Positions 7,277-14,881 of a DNA stretch of 27,172 nt are shown piece by piece. The position numbers were made by a program, and so were the translations under genes. The stretch covers positions 1 to 27,172 of the forward strand of contig BNXY01000036.1 in NCBI GenBank assembly GCA_025999935.1, in the 5' to 3' direction. The stretch is from Bacteroidia bacterium. Lineage in GTDB: Bacteria; Bacteroidota; Bacteroidia; Bacteroidales; Azobacteroidaceae. The notes under the pieces were generated by a model. It saw only the letters and a program-made list of their open reading frames with translations. It was not told the DNA's origin and did not search any database. Positions within the stretch are counted from its first letter, which is position 1. Each line of letters begins with the position of its first letter.

Positions 7277-8295
7277 TAAAAAGGAATAATCTGGGAGTTA
7301 ATTTTAATTTCTGAAATTTGGTGCAACTCAACAGCATTACAAGTGATTTTATCTTCACTAAAAAGAACAACATTAACTCCCCCTTTTTTTAATGAACTGA
7401 AAAATTGTATTCCATCAATATCATAAAAATAGCGGATAAACTCGCAAATGAATTGAGTTGGTATATATTCCAACTCCGAATCGAAACGATGCAAGGGCTT
7501 AGACAGGTCTTTACTGATAATATCCCTAAGTATTTTCCCTTTAGAAAATTCAATAATATTGGTTGCATTATTAAAAGGGCTTAGATGCTTTGTGAAATCT
7601 ACTATTTTCAGGATATTAGGTTTAATCACCTTGAATAGTCCGACACTAATATAATCCAAATAGGATGCTCTTGTTTCATAAAATGTCGTTTCGATATCCT
7701 TACATAGATACAAATATGGTATTCCTTTGGGATTTGCTCGTCCTTCTGAATAAGCGATTTTAGGACATCCCATTGCATTTGCAAAAAAAGGTTTTTCTTG
7801 TTCTTCGTTATAATGGATTCTTGCCCTAAATAAGTTTACAGAACTATCAAAGGTTGAAAACACATTGAAAAAAGTATCCCAACCATAATCAATAATTTGT
7901 TCCGTATCTGTCAAGAACCGTCTTTTGTTCTTTAGTTCATATTTAAGAGTATCCCAAAAAGCTACGTTTTCTTTAATTTCTTCTATATGAGTTGCTTTTG
8001 AAAAGATTGAAAAGGACGAATTTATAGAAATTAATATATCTCCAAGAACTAACTTTTTATCAACCTGCTCATTAGAAAAAAGCTCCCAATCTTTTTGAAC
8101 AAGTTGTGTCAATGGCATACCGTCAGTCGCCTCTTTATAAATTGACAATAAAGAGGCAAAAAAATCAGCCAATTCATCTATATCCAATAAATCAGAATCA
8201 GAAGAACAATATCCACACTTACCTTTCTCTTTGGAGTTAGTTTTTATGAATTGGGCAATTTCTTGGTCATTAAAACAACAGGAACAAACTTTCAT
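7276..8295 (-). CDS. RES-domain protein with an N-terminal zinc ribbon (putative NAD-degrading toxin)
   Basis: A 339-residue protein. The N-terminus has a Cys-rich zinc-ribbon-like motif (C4, C6/C7, C27, C30: VCSCCF then CGYC), followed by a helical middle. The C-terminal half carries RES-family signatures: FRAR at 157-160, EGRANPKGIPYLYL at ~184-197, Glu207 in FYETRA, LEYIPTQFICEFI at 275-287 and DGIQFFSS at 294-301. Characterised RES toxins of Xre-RES modules degrade NAD+, by phosphorolysis in some members; here the domain follows a longer N-terminal region, as in 'HEPN/RES N-terminal' proteins. It is the last gene of an operon, 14 bases after the beta-family gene. No Xre-type antitoxin is adjacent, so control may come from its two operon partners. 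The domain call is fairly firm; the role in defence is inference. Confidence 0.75.
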   Translation of the reverse strand: MKVCSCCFNDQEIAQFIKTNSKEKGKCGYCSSDSDLLDIDELADFFASLLSIYKEATDGMPLTQLVQKDWELFSNEQVDKKLVLGDILISINSSFSIFSKATHIEEIKENVAFWDTLKYELKNKRRFLTDTEQIIDYGWDTFFNVFSTFDSSVNLFRARIHYNEEQEKPFFANAMGCPKIAYSEGRANPKGIPYLYLCKDIETTFYETRASYLDYISVGLFKVIKPNILKIVDFTKHLSPFNNATNIIEFSKGKILRDIISKDLSKPLHRFDSELEYIPTQFICEFIRYFYDIDGIQFFSSLKKGGVNVVLFSEDKITCNAVELHQISEIKINSQIIPF

Positions 8296-8309
8296 ATTCG
8301 ATATGGGAA

Positions 8310-9248
8310 TTAAGTCAATATATCATTTATTAACTCCAAATGATTTTTTATAGATATTTTTTTTATCATTCCAAGTCCCGGATATGTTTCTGTATTATAA
8401 TATTCTCTTAATTCTTCACATGCCTGATAATGCATATTTTGTTCATCTAAAAACCGGACAGCTTTTCCAGCAGCTTCTCCAAATTTCCCCTGAATATTGG
8501 AGTTATCGTCATTTGTGTCCGAAACAAAATGCCTAATCCAAACCTGTTCCTGATTCTTTTTATAAGTTAGATGAATTGCCACAGCATACGGCAGTCTTCC
8601 CCCTTCTAAGAAATCTTTCCCGATTGTGGTATAATCTGAAAAGCCGGAATAACCATCATCTTCATAGAATGAATGTTCTTCGGTGAAAAGTTCGTCGCAT
8701 TGATTCAAATAGTCGCTATTCCGTTTCTGGGTATTAAAATTATCCTTTAACAAAACAACTGATTTGTCTGAATTAAGTAGTCTTCTTTTAAGTGTCCTAT
8801 TCTCTTGCTCTATTACAATTATTTTAACATTATCATCGGAATACAAATCTATAAAATCTTGATTATCTATATCCCCAACATTATTAAAAATCAACATTAC
8901 ATTTCGATATCTTTTTTCCGCAATGTGATTTTGTATAGCAATGTAAGAAGCTGCTGCGTGTACGATATAAGCAGGATAGAAAAAATCACTTCTTTTTATA
9001 TCTTCCGGAATATTATCTTCAATCAATGTAGTTTCCCCTACAATTTCACCTACTTGTGGATTAATAATCAAAGCAAAAGGAAATCTTTTTTCTACAAGAA
9101 TTTTTGTCGCTTTGTTAAGGCTCGAAAATGTTTTTTTTACAGGCTCTATTATTGGAAAAATCTTTCTGTTGTCATTTTCCAATTGGCTTGCAAATTCTCT
9201 TACTGCCAATAATTCAAACTGTTTTGCTCTCAAATATGGATAGTACAT
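8310..9248 (-). CDS. Beta-family protein (phage 'beta protein' family)
   Basis: A 312-residue protein. The opening MYYPYLRAKQFELLAVREFA, then IFPIIEPVK, is the hallmark of the beta-protein family (Pfam Beta_protein); YPAYIVH, the run of predicted strands and helices alternating through residues 60-150, and GKDFLEGGRLPYAVAIHLTY also fit. No catalytic motif is known to me for this family. It lies 3 bases after the sce7726-family gene and 14 bases before the RES gene, all on one strand, so the three products probably act together. As I recall, a beta protein also occurs in the gop-beta-cII locus of phage P4, which has been reported to have anti-phage activity. That makes a defence role plausible but not shown here. 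Confidence 0.75.
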   Translation of the reverse strand: MYYPYLRAKQFELLAVREFASQLENDNRKIFPIIEPVKKTFSSLNKATKILVEKRFPFALIINPQVGEIVGETTLIEDNIPEDIKRSDFFYPAYIVHAAASYIAIQNHIAEKRYRNVMLIFNNVGDIDNQDFIDLYSDDNVKIIVIEQENRTLKRRLLNSDKSVVLLKDNFNTQKRNSDYLNQCDELFTEEHSFYEDDGYSGFSDYTTIGKDFLEGGRLPYAVAIHLTYKKNQEQVWIRHFVSDTNDDNSNIQGKFGEAAGKAVRFLDEQNMHYQACEELREYYNTETYPGLGMIKKISIKNHLELINDILT

Positions 9249-9251
9249 ACA

Positions 9252-10118
9252 TTAAATGATATATTGATTTAACCGTTCATTAAGAATAGAGTAGGCGTTG
9301 AAATTCATATTCAAACTCAAACAAAGATGCTTTAATACTTTAGGACTTGATAAAATTACATTTTTCTCAATTTTCCTCTTCTTAAACTCTGTCATCATAA
9401 GAGTATGAAGTTCATCTACAGGAATGTGTTTCATCATCAACAAACATGTATCAAACATCTTAAAACTACTTACATCCGGTATTTTCCCATAAAAGTTCCC
9501 AATGATATTTTTATATTCAACAGTCCGCAAACACCTGATTAGTGCTTCACAGTCTATCGTTTTATTTCTTTTGGCTGGCCTGATTTCTTTTAATTTTAGG
9601 TGATTCTTTTCTTTGTATAAAACAATTATCCCAGTATCATTTTTTTGATTCAAATATTTATCAACTAAGGATTCATGGGTTACAATATAACATTCGTCAA
9701 AAAGTTTCTCATAGTCCAATAATTGATTATTTAGTCTTTTGTCAGAATCAAGCTCTGTTTTTATTTCAAATGCGCGACTAATTCCATTAAACATGGCAAT
9801 ATCAGCTATCGAATTTCCAACACGAAATTCATTAATAGCTATAGTACTGCTTAATTTATATTCTTTTAATAGCAAGTCGTTTATTATTTGATTCTTATAA
9901 ACATACTCACATCTATATCCGTTACATAAAGCTTCATATATATATATCAAATATTGATTATACGTTTTTTCTTTATTTTTGAACTTATCAATATCGAAAC
10001 GTTCTATTTTTTTATTGATGAAATTGAAATCATTATGTCCAATAAGGCGTAAAAAAACATTGCTCGAAAAAATAGTCGAGTAACTTCTTAAGCGCTCTAT
10101 GTCAGAATATAATTTCAT
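9252..10118 (-). CDS. sce7726-family protein with a PD-(D/E)xK nuclease-like core
   Basis: A 288-residue protein at the head of the operon. It matches the sce7726 family by its overall pattern. It also shows what looks like a PD-(D/E)xK core: Glu97 in INEFRVGNSIADIA, Asp106, then Glu118-x-Lys120 in FEIKTELDSD, followed by QLLDYEKLFDECYIV with a Gln and Tyr in the motif-IV position. That order (E..D..ExK..Q) is expected for a metal-dependent endonuclease fold. The C-terminal ~120 residues are Lys-rich and unassigned. A Bacteroidetes -7 box lies about 20 bases upstream of its start, so it probably leads the transcript. The sequence is visibly more AT-rich than the IS and integrases around it, which suggests separate acquisition. 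Confidence 0.75.
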   Translation of the reverse strand: MKLYSDIERLRSYSTIFSSNVFLRLIGHNDFNFINKKIERFDIDKFKNKEKTYNQYLIYIYEALCNGYRCEYVYKNQIINDLLLKEYKLSSTIAINEFRVGNSIADIAMFNGISRAFEIKTELDSDKRLNNQLLDYEKLFDECYIVTHESLVDKYLNQKNDTGIIVLYKEKNHLKLKEIRPAKRNKTIDCEALIRCLRTVEYKNIIGNFYGKIPDVSSFKMFDTCLLMMKHIPVDELHTLMMTEFKKRKIEKNVILSSPKVLKHLCLSLNMNFNAYSILNERLNQYII

Positions 10119-10137
10119 GTATAATGTTTTTCTTCGG

Positions 10138-10169
10138 CAAAGTTACAAAATAATACATGGATTTCGCAA
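10138..10169 (-). promoter_or_regulatory. Bacteroidetes-type promoter for the sce7726-beta-RES operon
   Basis: On the minus strand TAACTTTG (10145-10138) fits the TAnnTTTG -7 consensus, and a TTG at 10169-10167 is 21 bases upstream as a -33 element. The ATG of the first gene follows about 20 bases after the -7 box, so the leader is very short. Confidence 0.6.
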
Positions 10170-10216
10170 GAAAGGCAAGAAAAGATGCCTTTTCTGGATT
10201 TTGGTATTTACTTATA

Positions 10217-10318
10217 ATGTGGAAAATACCGTTTTTACGGCTCAAAGGCAAGATTTTATATAAGGAATCGGAAGTGCAGAAATGGTTAGGCAATAATTAT
10301 CTGCCACCGGTTGAATGA
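10217..10318 (+). pseudogene. Second excisionase-like HTH gene, C-terminal remnant
   Basis: Reading from the ATG at 10217: MWKIPFLRLKGKILYKESEV, then QKWLGNNYLPPVE and TGA. It lacks the HTH core. It shares 64 bases with the HTH gene at 7.1 kb but ends differently, so it derives from a paralogue rather than being a simple copy. Homology starts abruptly at 10221, marking the right edge of the DNA that carries the three-gene operon. Confidence 0.7.
10221..10284 (+). repeat. 64-bp direct repeat, copy 2
   Basis: Partner of 7150-7213, with a single mismatch (A for T at the QKW/LK* codon). Same orientation, about 3.07 kb apart. Confidence 0.9.
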
Positions 10319-10322
10319 TTTA

Positions 10323-10493
10323 TTTCTTTTTCATCTTGTAAACCACCATTCTATGGAAAGAAAGAATAAGGCAAGCCTTTTCCCGAAAATACGCTTTATG
10401 GAACATAAAGGAAGATTTTCGGGAAAACCTTCAGGCTTGGGCTTGCCGTTTCTTTCTTGGAGTGTACCTTTGTGAGCAAGATGAAAAAGAAAG
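10323..10493. repeat. Large nested inverted repeat (about 170 bp)
   Basis: TTTCTTTTTCATCTTG (10323-10338) is perfectly complementary to 10478-10493. Inside it, GGAAAGAAAGAATAAGGCAAGCC pairs imperfectly with GGCTTGCCGTTTCTTTCTTGG, given here as separate arms around 10355-10377 and 10434-10455. Further in, CCCGAAAAT (about 10382-10390) pairs with ATTTTCGGG (about 10415-10423). Three nested arms with matching spacing make one long cruciform or hairpin. It fills the gap between the HTH remnant and the RhuM-like gene of the mobile element. Function unknown; recognition by mobile-element proteins or transcription termination are possible. Confidence 0.75.
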
Positions 10494-10502
10494 CTTAGCA
10501 GT

Positions 10503-10868
10503 TTAATTTAGACACATTTTTCTTTCATCGAATAATTGTTCTATCAAGAAAAAAGATTTTGAACAAGCGCGTTTCATCAGCCAATTCCGAAAAATTTCGC
10601 TGTTTTTCGACTTGATGCGAAACGCCAAAGCCGTAATCATTTCAAGGCTGTACAAATCCACGCTTCCGCCGTTGGCGTAATGCTCGCAATACAAAACTTC
10701 ACTTTCCCGCAAAACTTCTGATTTAAGTATCGACCTTACATTGCTGTTTACTTTGGCTACAAACACGCCGAACAGTTCGGCAATCTGCCATTCCGACAAC
10801 CATACATTGCCATTCGCAGAAGTAATTTTTACTCCGTTTTCGCTGATTGTTATTTTTCCACGTTCCAT
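10503..10868 (-). CDS. RhuM-like (KilA/Bro-type) DNA-binding protein
   Basis: A protein of about 121 residues from the ATG at 10868 (MERGKITISENGVKI). The pattern VWLSEWQIAELFGVFVAKVN, NVRSILKSEVL, LYSLEMITALAFRIKSKNSE and IFRNWLM resembles the N-terminal domain of the virulence RhuM family (VWL.. .QMAELFGV, then ISVGYRVKS...FR.WA). The gene starts 25 bases after the integrase stop and is probably co-transcribed. In-frame codons upstream (to 10967) overlap the integrase and are unlikely to be used. Likely an element-encoded regulator; precise role unknown. Confidence 0.6.
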   Translation of the reverse strand: MERGKITISENGVKITSANGNVWLSEWQIAELFGVFVAKVNSNVRSILKSEVLRESEVLYCEHYANGGSVDLYSLEMITALAFRIKSKNSEIFRNWLMKRACSKSFFLIEQLFDERKMCLN

Positions 10869-10893
10869 AATGATATGTTTTAAATTTGTTGAT

Positions 10894-12168
10894 TCAATGA
10901 TTAATTTTCCGCTTCCGGTTTGGAACAGTCTCTGCCAGTTCGTATTTACCTTCAATCTGCTTTTCAAGTTTGCTCATGTCCACATTGATTTTGGTACGGG
11001 TAACTTCCGCATAGATTTGGGTTGTATATATCGAAGCGTGTCCCAACATGCGGCTCAACGTTTCAATGGGAACGCCATTTGTCAGGCAAACGGTTGTTGC
11101 GTAGCTGTGGCGTGCAAGGTGGAAGCTGAGCCGCTTATCCACCTTTGCAGCCTTTGCTATCTGTTTGAGGTGCTTGTCCATACCTGTGAGCGTTTGCAGG
11201 CGGAATACTTTCCCGCCCCATCCGGTAAACTGCGAATCCCTGTATTTTTCAAGAATGGCTTGGGGAATCGGAAGCAGCGGAACACAGGAATTTACACCGG
11301 TTTTATGACGTTTGAAGATTAGCATTCGGCTACCGTCTTCCTGCGTTTGTATATTATCATGTTTCAAATTGTACAAATCCACATAGCTAATACCCGTAAA
11401 ACAAGCAAAAACAAACATGTCCTTTGTGAAATCCAGTGAAGGATAGCCCATTTCGATATTCATGATTCGTTCTATCTCTGCGGCTGAAATCCACCTGCGC
11501 CTGACAGGTATCCGTTCGGGAACATAATCGAAAAACGGGTCTTGCCGAAGCATCCGGCGGCTGTAAGCCCGTTTGACCAGAGTACGGAATATTTTCATGT
11601 TTACCCGTACCGTAGTCGCCGAGAATCGCAAGTCAATTTTCATATACCGGGCAAAGGATTCTATCAGTTCAATATCCACCCTGCCGAACGGAATATCATC
11701 AACATGCTGTTTTTCCCTCAAAAAATCCTTGAAATGCCGGTATGCCACCCTGTATTTTACTACTGCGCTGTCCGTAATCAGGATTCCCGCGCTTTTCGCT
11801 TTTTCTTCCAGCAGGGCGGCAAACTCCTGCATGACACTGTTTTGCTTTGTCCCGATACCCTGCAAGGCGTTTTTCAGGGATTCGGCGGTAATGTATCCCC
11901 TGTTTTCAAGCATGTTTTGATAATAACCGGCTATTTCACACTTGTATTTTTCAATTTGGCTGTTGATGCCGGAAACCTCCTTTGACTTTCCGGTTGCCGT
12001 TCCCGTATTTGCGTCCCAGTCTGCCGGACAAATATCCATTCCGGTACTGAACGCCGTATTTTTACCGTCCACGCTGATACGTCCCATTATCGGACACTTG
12101 CCGGACTTCTTTGTCTTGCCCGTATTGAGGTAAAACAAAACGCTGAATGTACTTCTTGTATTTTGCAT
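10894..12168 (-). CDS. Tyrosine recombinase/integrase (IntDOT-like), proximal copy
   Basis: A 424-residue site-specific recombinase. The N-terminal arm-binding domain (VLFYLNTGKTKKSGKCPIMG) is followed by a SAM-like core-binding domain (about residues 110-205) and the catalytic domain. Active-site residues visible: Lys289 in RHKTG, His350 and Arg353 in LSFHLARHSYATT, His377 in MLGHAS and Tyr386 in TTQIYAEVTR. The first catalytic Arg is replaced by Ser261 in FTGISYVDL, a known feature of IntDOT-like Bacteroides integrases. It follows the second integrase by 5 bases in one operon. It integrates or excises the mobile element that once included the primase and HTH genes. Confidence 0.9.
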   Translation of the reverse strand: MQNTRSTFSVLFYLNTGKTKKSGKCPIMGRISVDGKNTAFSTGMDICPADWDANTGTATGKSKEVSGINSQIEKYKCEIAGYYQNMLENRGYITAESLKNALQGIGTKQNSVMQEFAALLEEKAKSAGILITDSAVVKYRVAYRHFKDFLREKQHVDDIPFGRVDIELIESFARYMKIDLRFSATTVRVNMKIFRTLVKRAYSRRMLRQDPFFDYVPERIPVRRRWISAAEIERIMNIEMGYPSLDFTKDMFVFACFTGISYVDLYNLKHDNIQTQEDGSRMLIFKRHKTGVNSCVPLLPIPQAILEKYRDSQFTGWGGKVFRLQTLTGMDKHLKQIAKAAKVDKRLSFHLARHSYATTVCLTNGVPIETLSRMLGHASIYTTQIYAEVTRTKINVDMSKLEKQIEGKYELAETVPNRKRKINH

Positions 12169-12173
12169 GACAT

Positions 12174-13427
12174 TTAAATATTTGATTGATAGCTGTTTGA
12201 GAATTTATTCTCTATGTTCATTGACAAACGTTGCATGTCAAGTATTATCTTTTCGTTGCTGACACGCGCATAACGCTGTGTCGTCTGAATATGGCGGTGT
12301 CCCAGCATCTTTGATACGCTTTCTATCGGAACTCCTTGTGAGATGCAAATTTGCGAAGCAAACGTATGGCGGCTCATGTGAAATGTTAAAGGACGGTCTA
12401 TGCCGCATTTCTTTGCTACCCGCTTCAGTCCGACATTTACCTGTTCCAGACTCATGGTTGGGAAAACTTTACCGTCAGGCGCAAGTCCTTTGTAGCGTTC
12501 CATAATCTGAATGGGGATATTGAGCAGCTTTACATGGAAGCCTGTTTTTGTTTTCTGCCTGTCGGCTGAAATCCAGCGGCTGCCGTCTTCATCGGTAATG
12601 ACTTCTTTCCATACAAGTTTTTTCAGGTCGGCGTATGACAAACCCGTAAAGGTTGAAAAAACGAACATGTCGCGGACAAACCCCTGTGTGGCAAATTGCA
12701 GTGGCGTAGAAACAAGCCTGTCGAGTTCGGCGGTGGTCAGCGACCTGTCCTGAACCTCCGGCTTGTCTGTATGAAAATCCCCGAACGGCGGGTGTGTAAT
12801 CAAATTCCGGCGCATGGCTAAAAGGGCTGTTTTGTTCAGCATGGTAACCCTTGCCCTTACCGTCCGCAAGTTCATCCGGCGGCTTACCTGCAACCAGTAA
12901 ACAAATGCTTCAACAAAAGGCAAATCCAGTTCGTTCAGCGGAATATCCCTGACATGGTACTTTTCGCGAAGGAACTGTTTCATTTCCCTGTGGAATACTT
13001 CATGTTGAATGTAGGTGGAATAAGCCCTGTCGATACCGATGCGTGAATGGAAGTCCCGCATCATTTCCTCAAAAAGCACAAGCAATGTTTTTTGCGTAGA
13101 TGCGATTCCCTGAAAGGCATTTTTGACTTCCAAAGCCGATACTTTTCCTGTCCGTTTAAGGATTTCCGAATAGTGGCTGTGAATCAGCAGATTGATTTTG
13201 TTAATTGCCCTGTTCAGTTCAATAGCGATATGGCTTTTGCCAATTGCCCGACCTGATTTAACATGCCACAGGCGTTCTTCCACTTTCAGTTTGGTACTGA
13301 ACTGTGCGATGCTGCGCCCGATGATGATTTTGCCGACAATGGGATACGCCGGACTGTCATCAGCGGCATTTTTCTGTTCTCTTTTCTCTCGTTTAAGGTA
13401 AAACGATACCTTTAAATTTTCGCTCAT
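12174..13427 (-). CDS. Tyrosine recombinase/integrase (IntDOT-like), distal copy
   Basis: A 417-residue recombinase from the ATG at 13427 (MSENLKVSFYLKREK); a GTG at 13436 is an alternative. It has the same architecture as its neighbour: arm-binding region, SAM-like domain (about 115-205), catalytic domain with His353/Arg356 in TFHMSRHTFAS, His380 in MLGHRH and Tyr389 in TTQRYARVSN (numbering from the GTG). Arg I is again replaced, by Ser in FTGLSYADLKK. Paired integrases in tandem are common in Bacteroides mobilizable elements and may act as a heteromeric recombinase. First gene of the int1-int2-rhuM operon. Confidence 0.9.
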   Translation of the reverse strand: MSENLKVSFYLKREKREQKNAADDSPAYPIVGKIIIGRSIAQFSTKLKVEERLWHVKSGRAIGKSHIAIELNRAINKINLLIHSHYSEILKRTGKVSALEVKNAFQGIASTQKTLLVLFEEMMRDFHSRIGIDRAYSTYIQHEVFHREMKQFLREKYHVRDIPLNELDLPFVEAFVYWLQVSRRMNLRTVRARVTMLNKTALLAMRRNLITHPPFGDFHTDKPEVQDRSLTTAELDRLVSTPLQFATQGFVRDMFVFSTFTGLSYADLKKLVWKEVITDEDGSRWISADRQKTKTGFHVKLLNIPIQIMERYKGLAPDGKVFPTMSLEQVNVGLKRVAKKCGIDRPLTFHMSRHTFASQICISQGVPIESVSKMLGHRHIQTTQRYARVSNEKIILDMQRLSMNIENKFSNSYQSNI

Positions 13428-13436
13428 AAAACTCAC

Positions 13437-13788
13437 TTTTTTAAGATGTTAAAATTACTTCATTTGTGAGTTATCTGAACAATGTAAACGGCAGACAAAC
13501 AATGCTGTAACAAGCCAACTGACGACACCGTTTTGCCGGATTTTGCGCCGTTTCTAATGGGTAACGGATAAGAAACGGAACGTTTGCTTTAACCTGCCGA
13601 AATCGGCATTTTTGTTACCCGGCAACCGAAGACACTTAAAGCCAACTGATACTGACTTCCAATATGTTACCGTGTTTTTCCTTCTCTTTCTTTTTCAACG
13701 GCTTGTATTTTGAGAACCTCAAAATATTTTCAGTGCCTGAAAATCACTTGCTCTTGCAGAGGGCAAAACGCTTCCGAAGTCAGCATTT
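13437..13788. other. Gene-free zone upstream of the integrases, rich in hairpins
   Basis: No coding sequence is seen in these 352 bases. Inverted repeats present: CCGTTTCT (13548-13555) with AGAAACGG (13571-13578); GGGTAAC (13559-13565) with GTTACCC (13614-13620), enclosing GCCGA/TCGGC at 13596-13607; and a run of three hairpins at 13708-13766. Its place between the integrase promoter side and the AbiE module makes it a good place to look for the attachment site, but no core duplication could be matched within the window. Confidence 0.6.
13708..13766. repeat. Three consecutive hairpins with 3-base loops
   Basis: TTTTGAG-AAC-CTCAAAA (13708-13724), ATTTTCAG-TGC-CTGAAAAT (13726-13744) and TTGCTCT-TGC-AGAGGGCAA (13748-13766, with a two-base bulge). 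The first two are perfect. The sequences differ but the size and loop length are the same, which suggests structure-specific recognition by a recombinase or relaxase rather than simple repeats. Confidence 0.7.
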
Positions 13789-14860
13789 TTATTTAATTCC
13801 AGATACAATAATCTCATAAATTTTATACCAATAAAAGAACGCTTCGGGATTGGATTTTTTGAGTTTATTCAATTTGGTATTTAACGGCTCGCCAATCGTC
13901 CGATCTTTTAACTGTTGTATATTGTCCAATTTGTCAATAGTACGAACATTATGTTTTATCAACATTGCCATATAAGCCGCTTTTGAGGCGTGAGTGATTG
14001 CTTTTTCCAAATGATAACTTTCCGAAAAAATCAGATTGACAATTCGCTGAATACCTTTTGCAGTTCATCAAAATTGCCGTTTCCATCAGTGCCACGCGAA
14101 ACAATACATAGTGCTGTTTGGTAAATATCGTTCAATACATCATCGGGCGTTTGTTCCGTGTTGCGATAAGCAAGTTCGGTTTGAGCAAAATTCTGAAATG
14201 TAGATTTTACTGTTTCCATATCTGTAACTGCATCTGCCAAATTACCAATATCATACAGTTGCTTAATAATTTCCATACTCATACTGTCATCATGTTTGTA
14301 ATACGGAATACCTGTAGTATTCGGTGCAAAAGCCGTCAGTTTATCGCCCAGAATATCGTCTAAACTTGGAATATTAACAAACAAAGGCGTACCTGCCATC
14401 GGGATAAAATCCGACTGTATCGGCATCGAAAGCAAATGATTGTAATTTATTTGCTCGTAAAGCACATCAAGCAACACATATTCTTCCTCTTTATTTGTTT
14501 TATGTAAAGGCGTGAAAAAGAATTTGTAATGCTCTTTTTTGATTTTGGATTGGGTTGTTCTTTGTTGCAACTCCTTTCTAATAAATCCCTGATTTTCAGC
14601 AACAACATCTAATAAAGCCTCAAAATTTTCTATTTCCTGTGGCAAAATAATATCAATATCCAATGAAAGCCGTTTGCTCGAATTGAAATGCAGCATCAAT
14701 GCCGTACCGCCTTAAAAACAAAATTTATATTTTGCTTTGCCAATCCTTCCAACAGCAATAGAGCACGTACAGCCTTCTCTGCCAAGCCTTTGTCTTTGAT
14801 TTTGTGTTTCTTGGACACATTCGCCAACCATTCAATTGTTATTTCTTTCTGATTAATCAT
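13789..14860 (-). pseudogene. AbiEii/AbiGii nucleotidyltransferase toxin with two single-base frameshifts
   Basis: Three consecutive frames make one gene. The start ATG at 14860 gives MINQKEITIEWLANVSKKHK to NINFVFK. A GG where GGG is expected (14710-14711) breaks the motif that would read KGGTALMLHFNSSKRLS then DID, the nucleotide-binding G-G-T/DxD signature. Near 14056-14059 four T's stand where five restore the frame (LQK|GIQRIVNLIFSESYHLEK). Adding one base at each site gives 1074 nt, exactly 358 codons, so nothing else is missing. AbiEii toxins are NTP-transferases held in check by an AbiEi-type antitoxin, here the DUF6577 gene 21 bases upstream. The indels are homopolymer changes, so they could be sequencing errors or real inactivation. 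Confidence 0.85.
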
Positions 14861-14881
14861 ATTCTATATTTTGGCACTAAA

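Noticed and set aside
10741..11985. Plus-strand open frames opposite the first integrase
   Set aside because: They overlap a full-length recombinase with all its catalytic residues; no recognisable domains.
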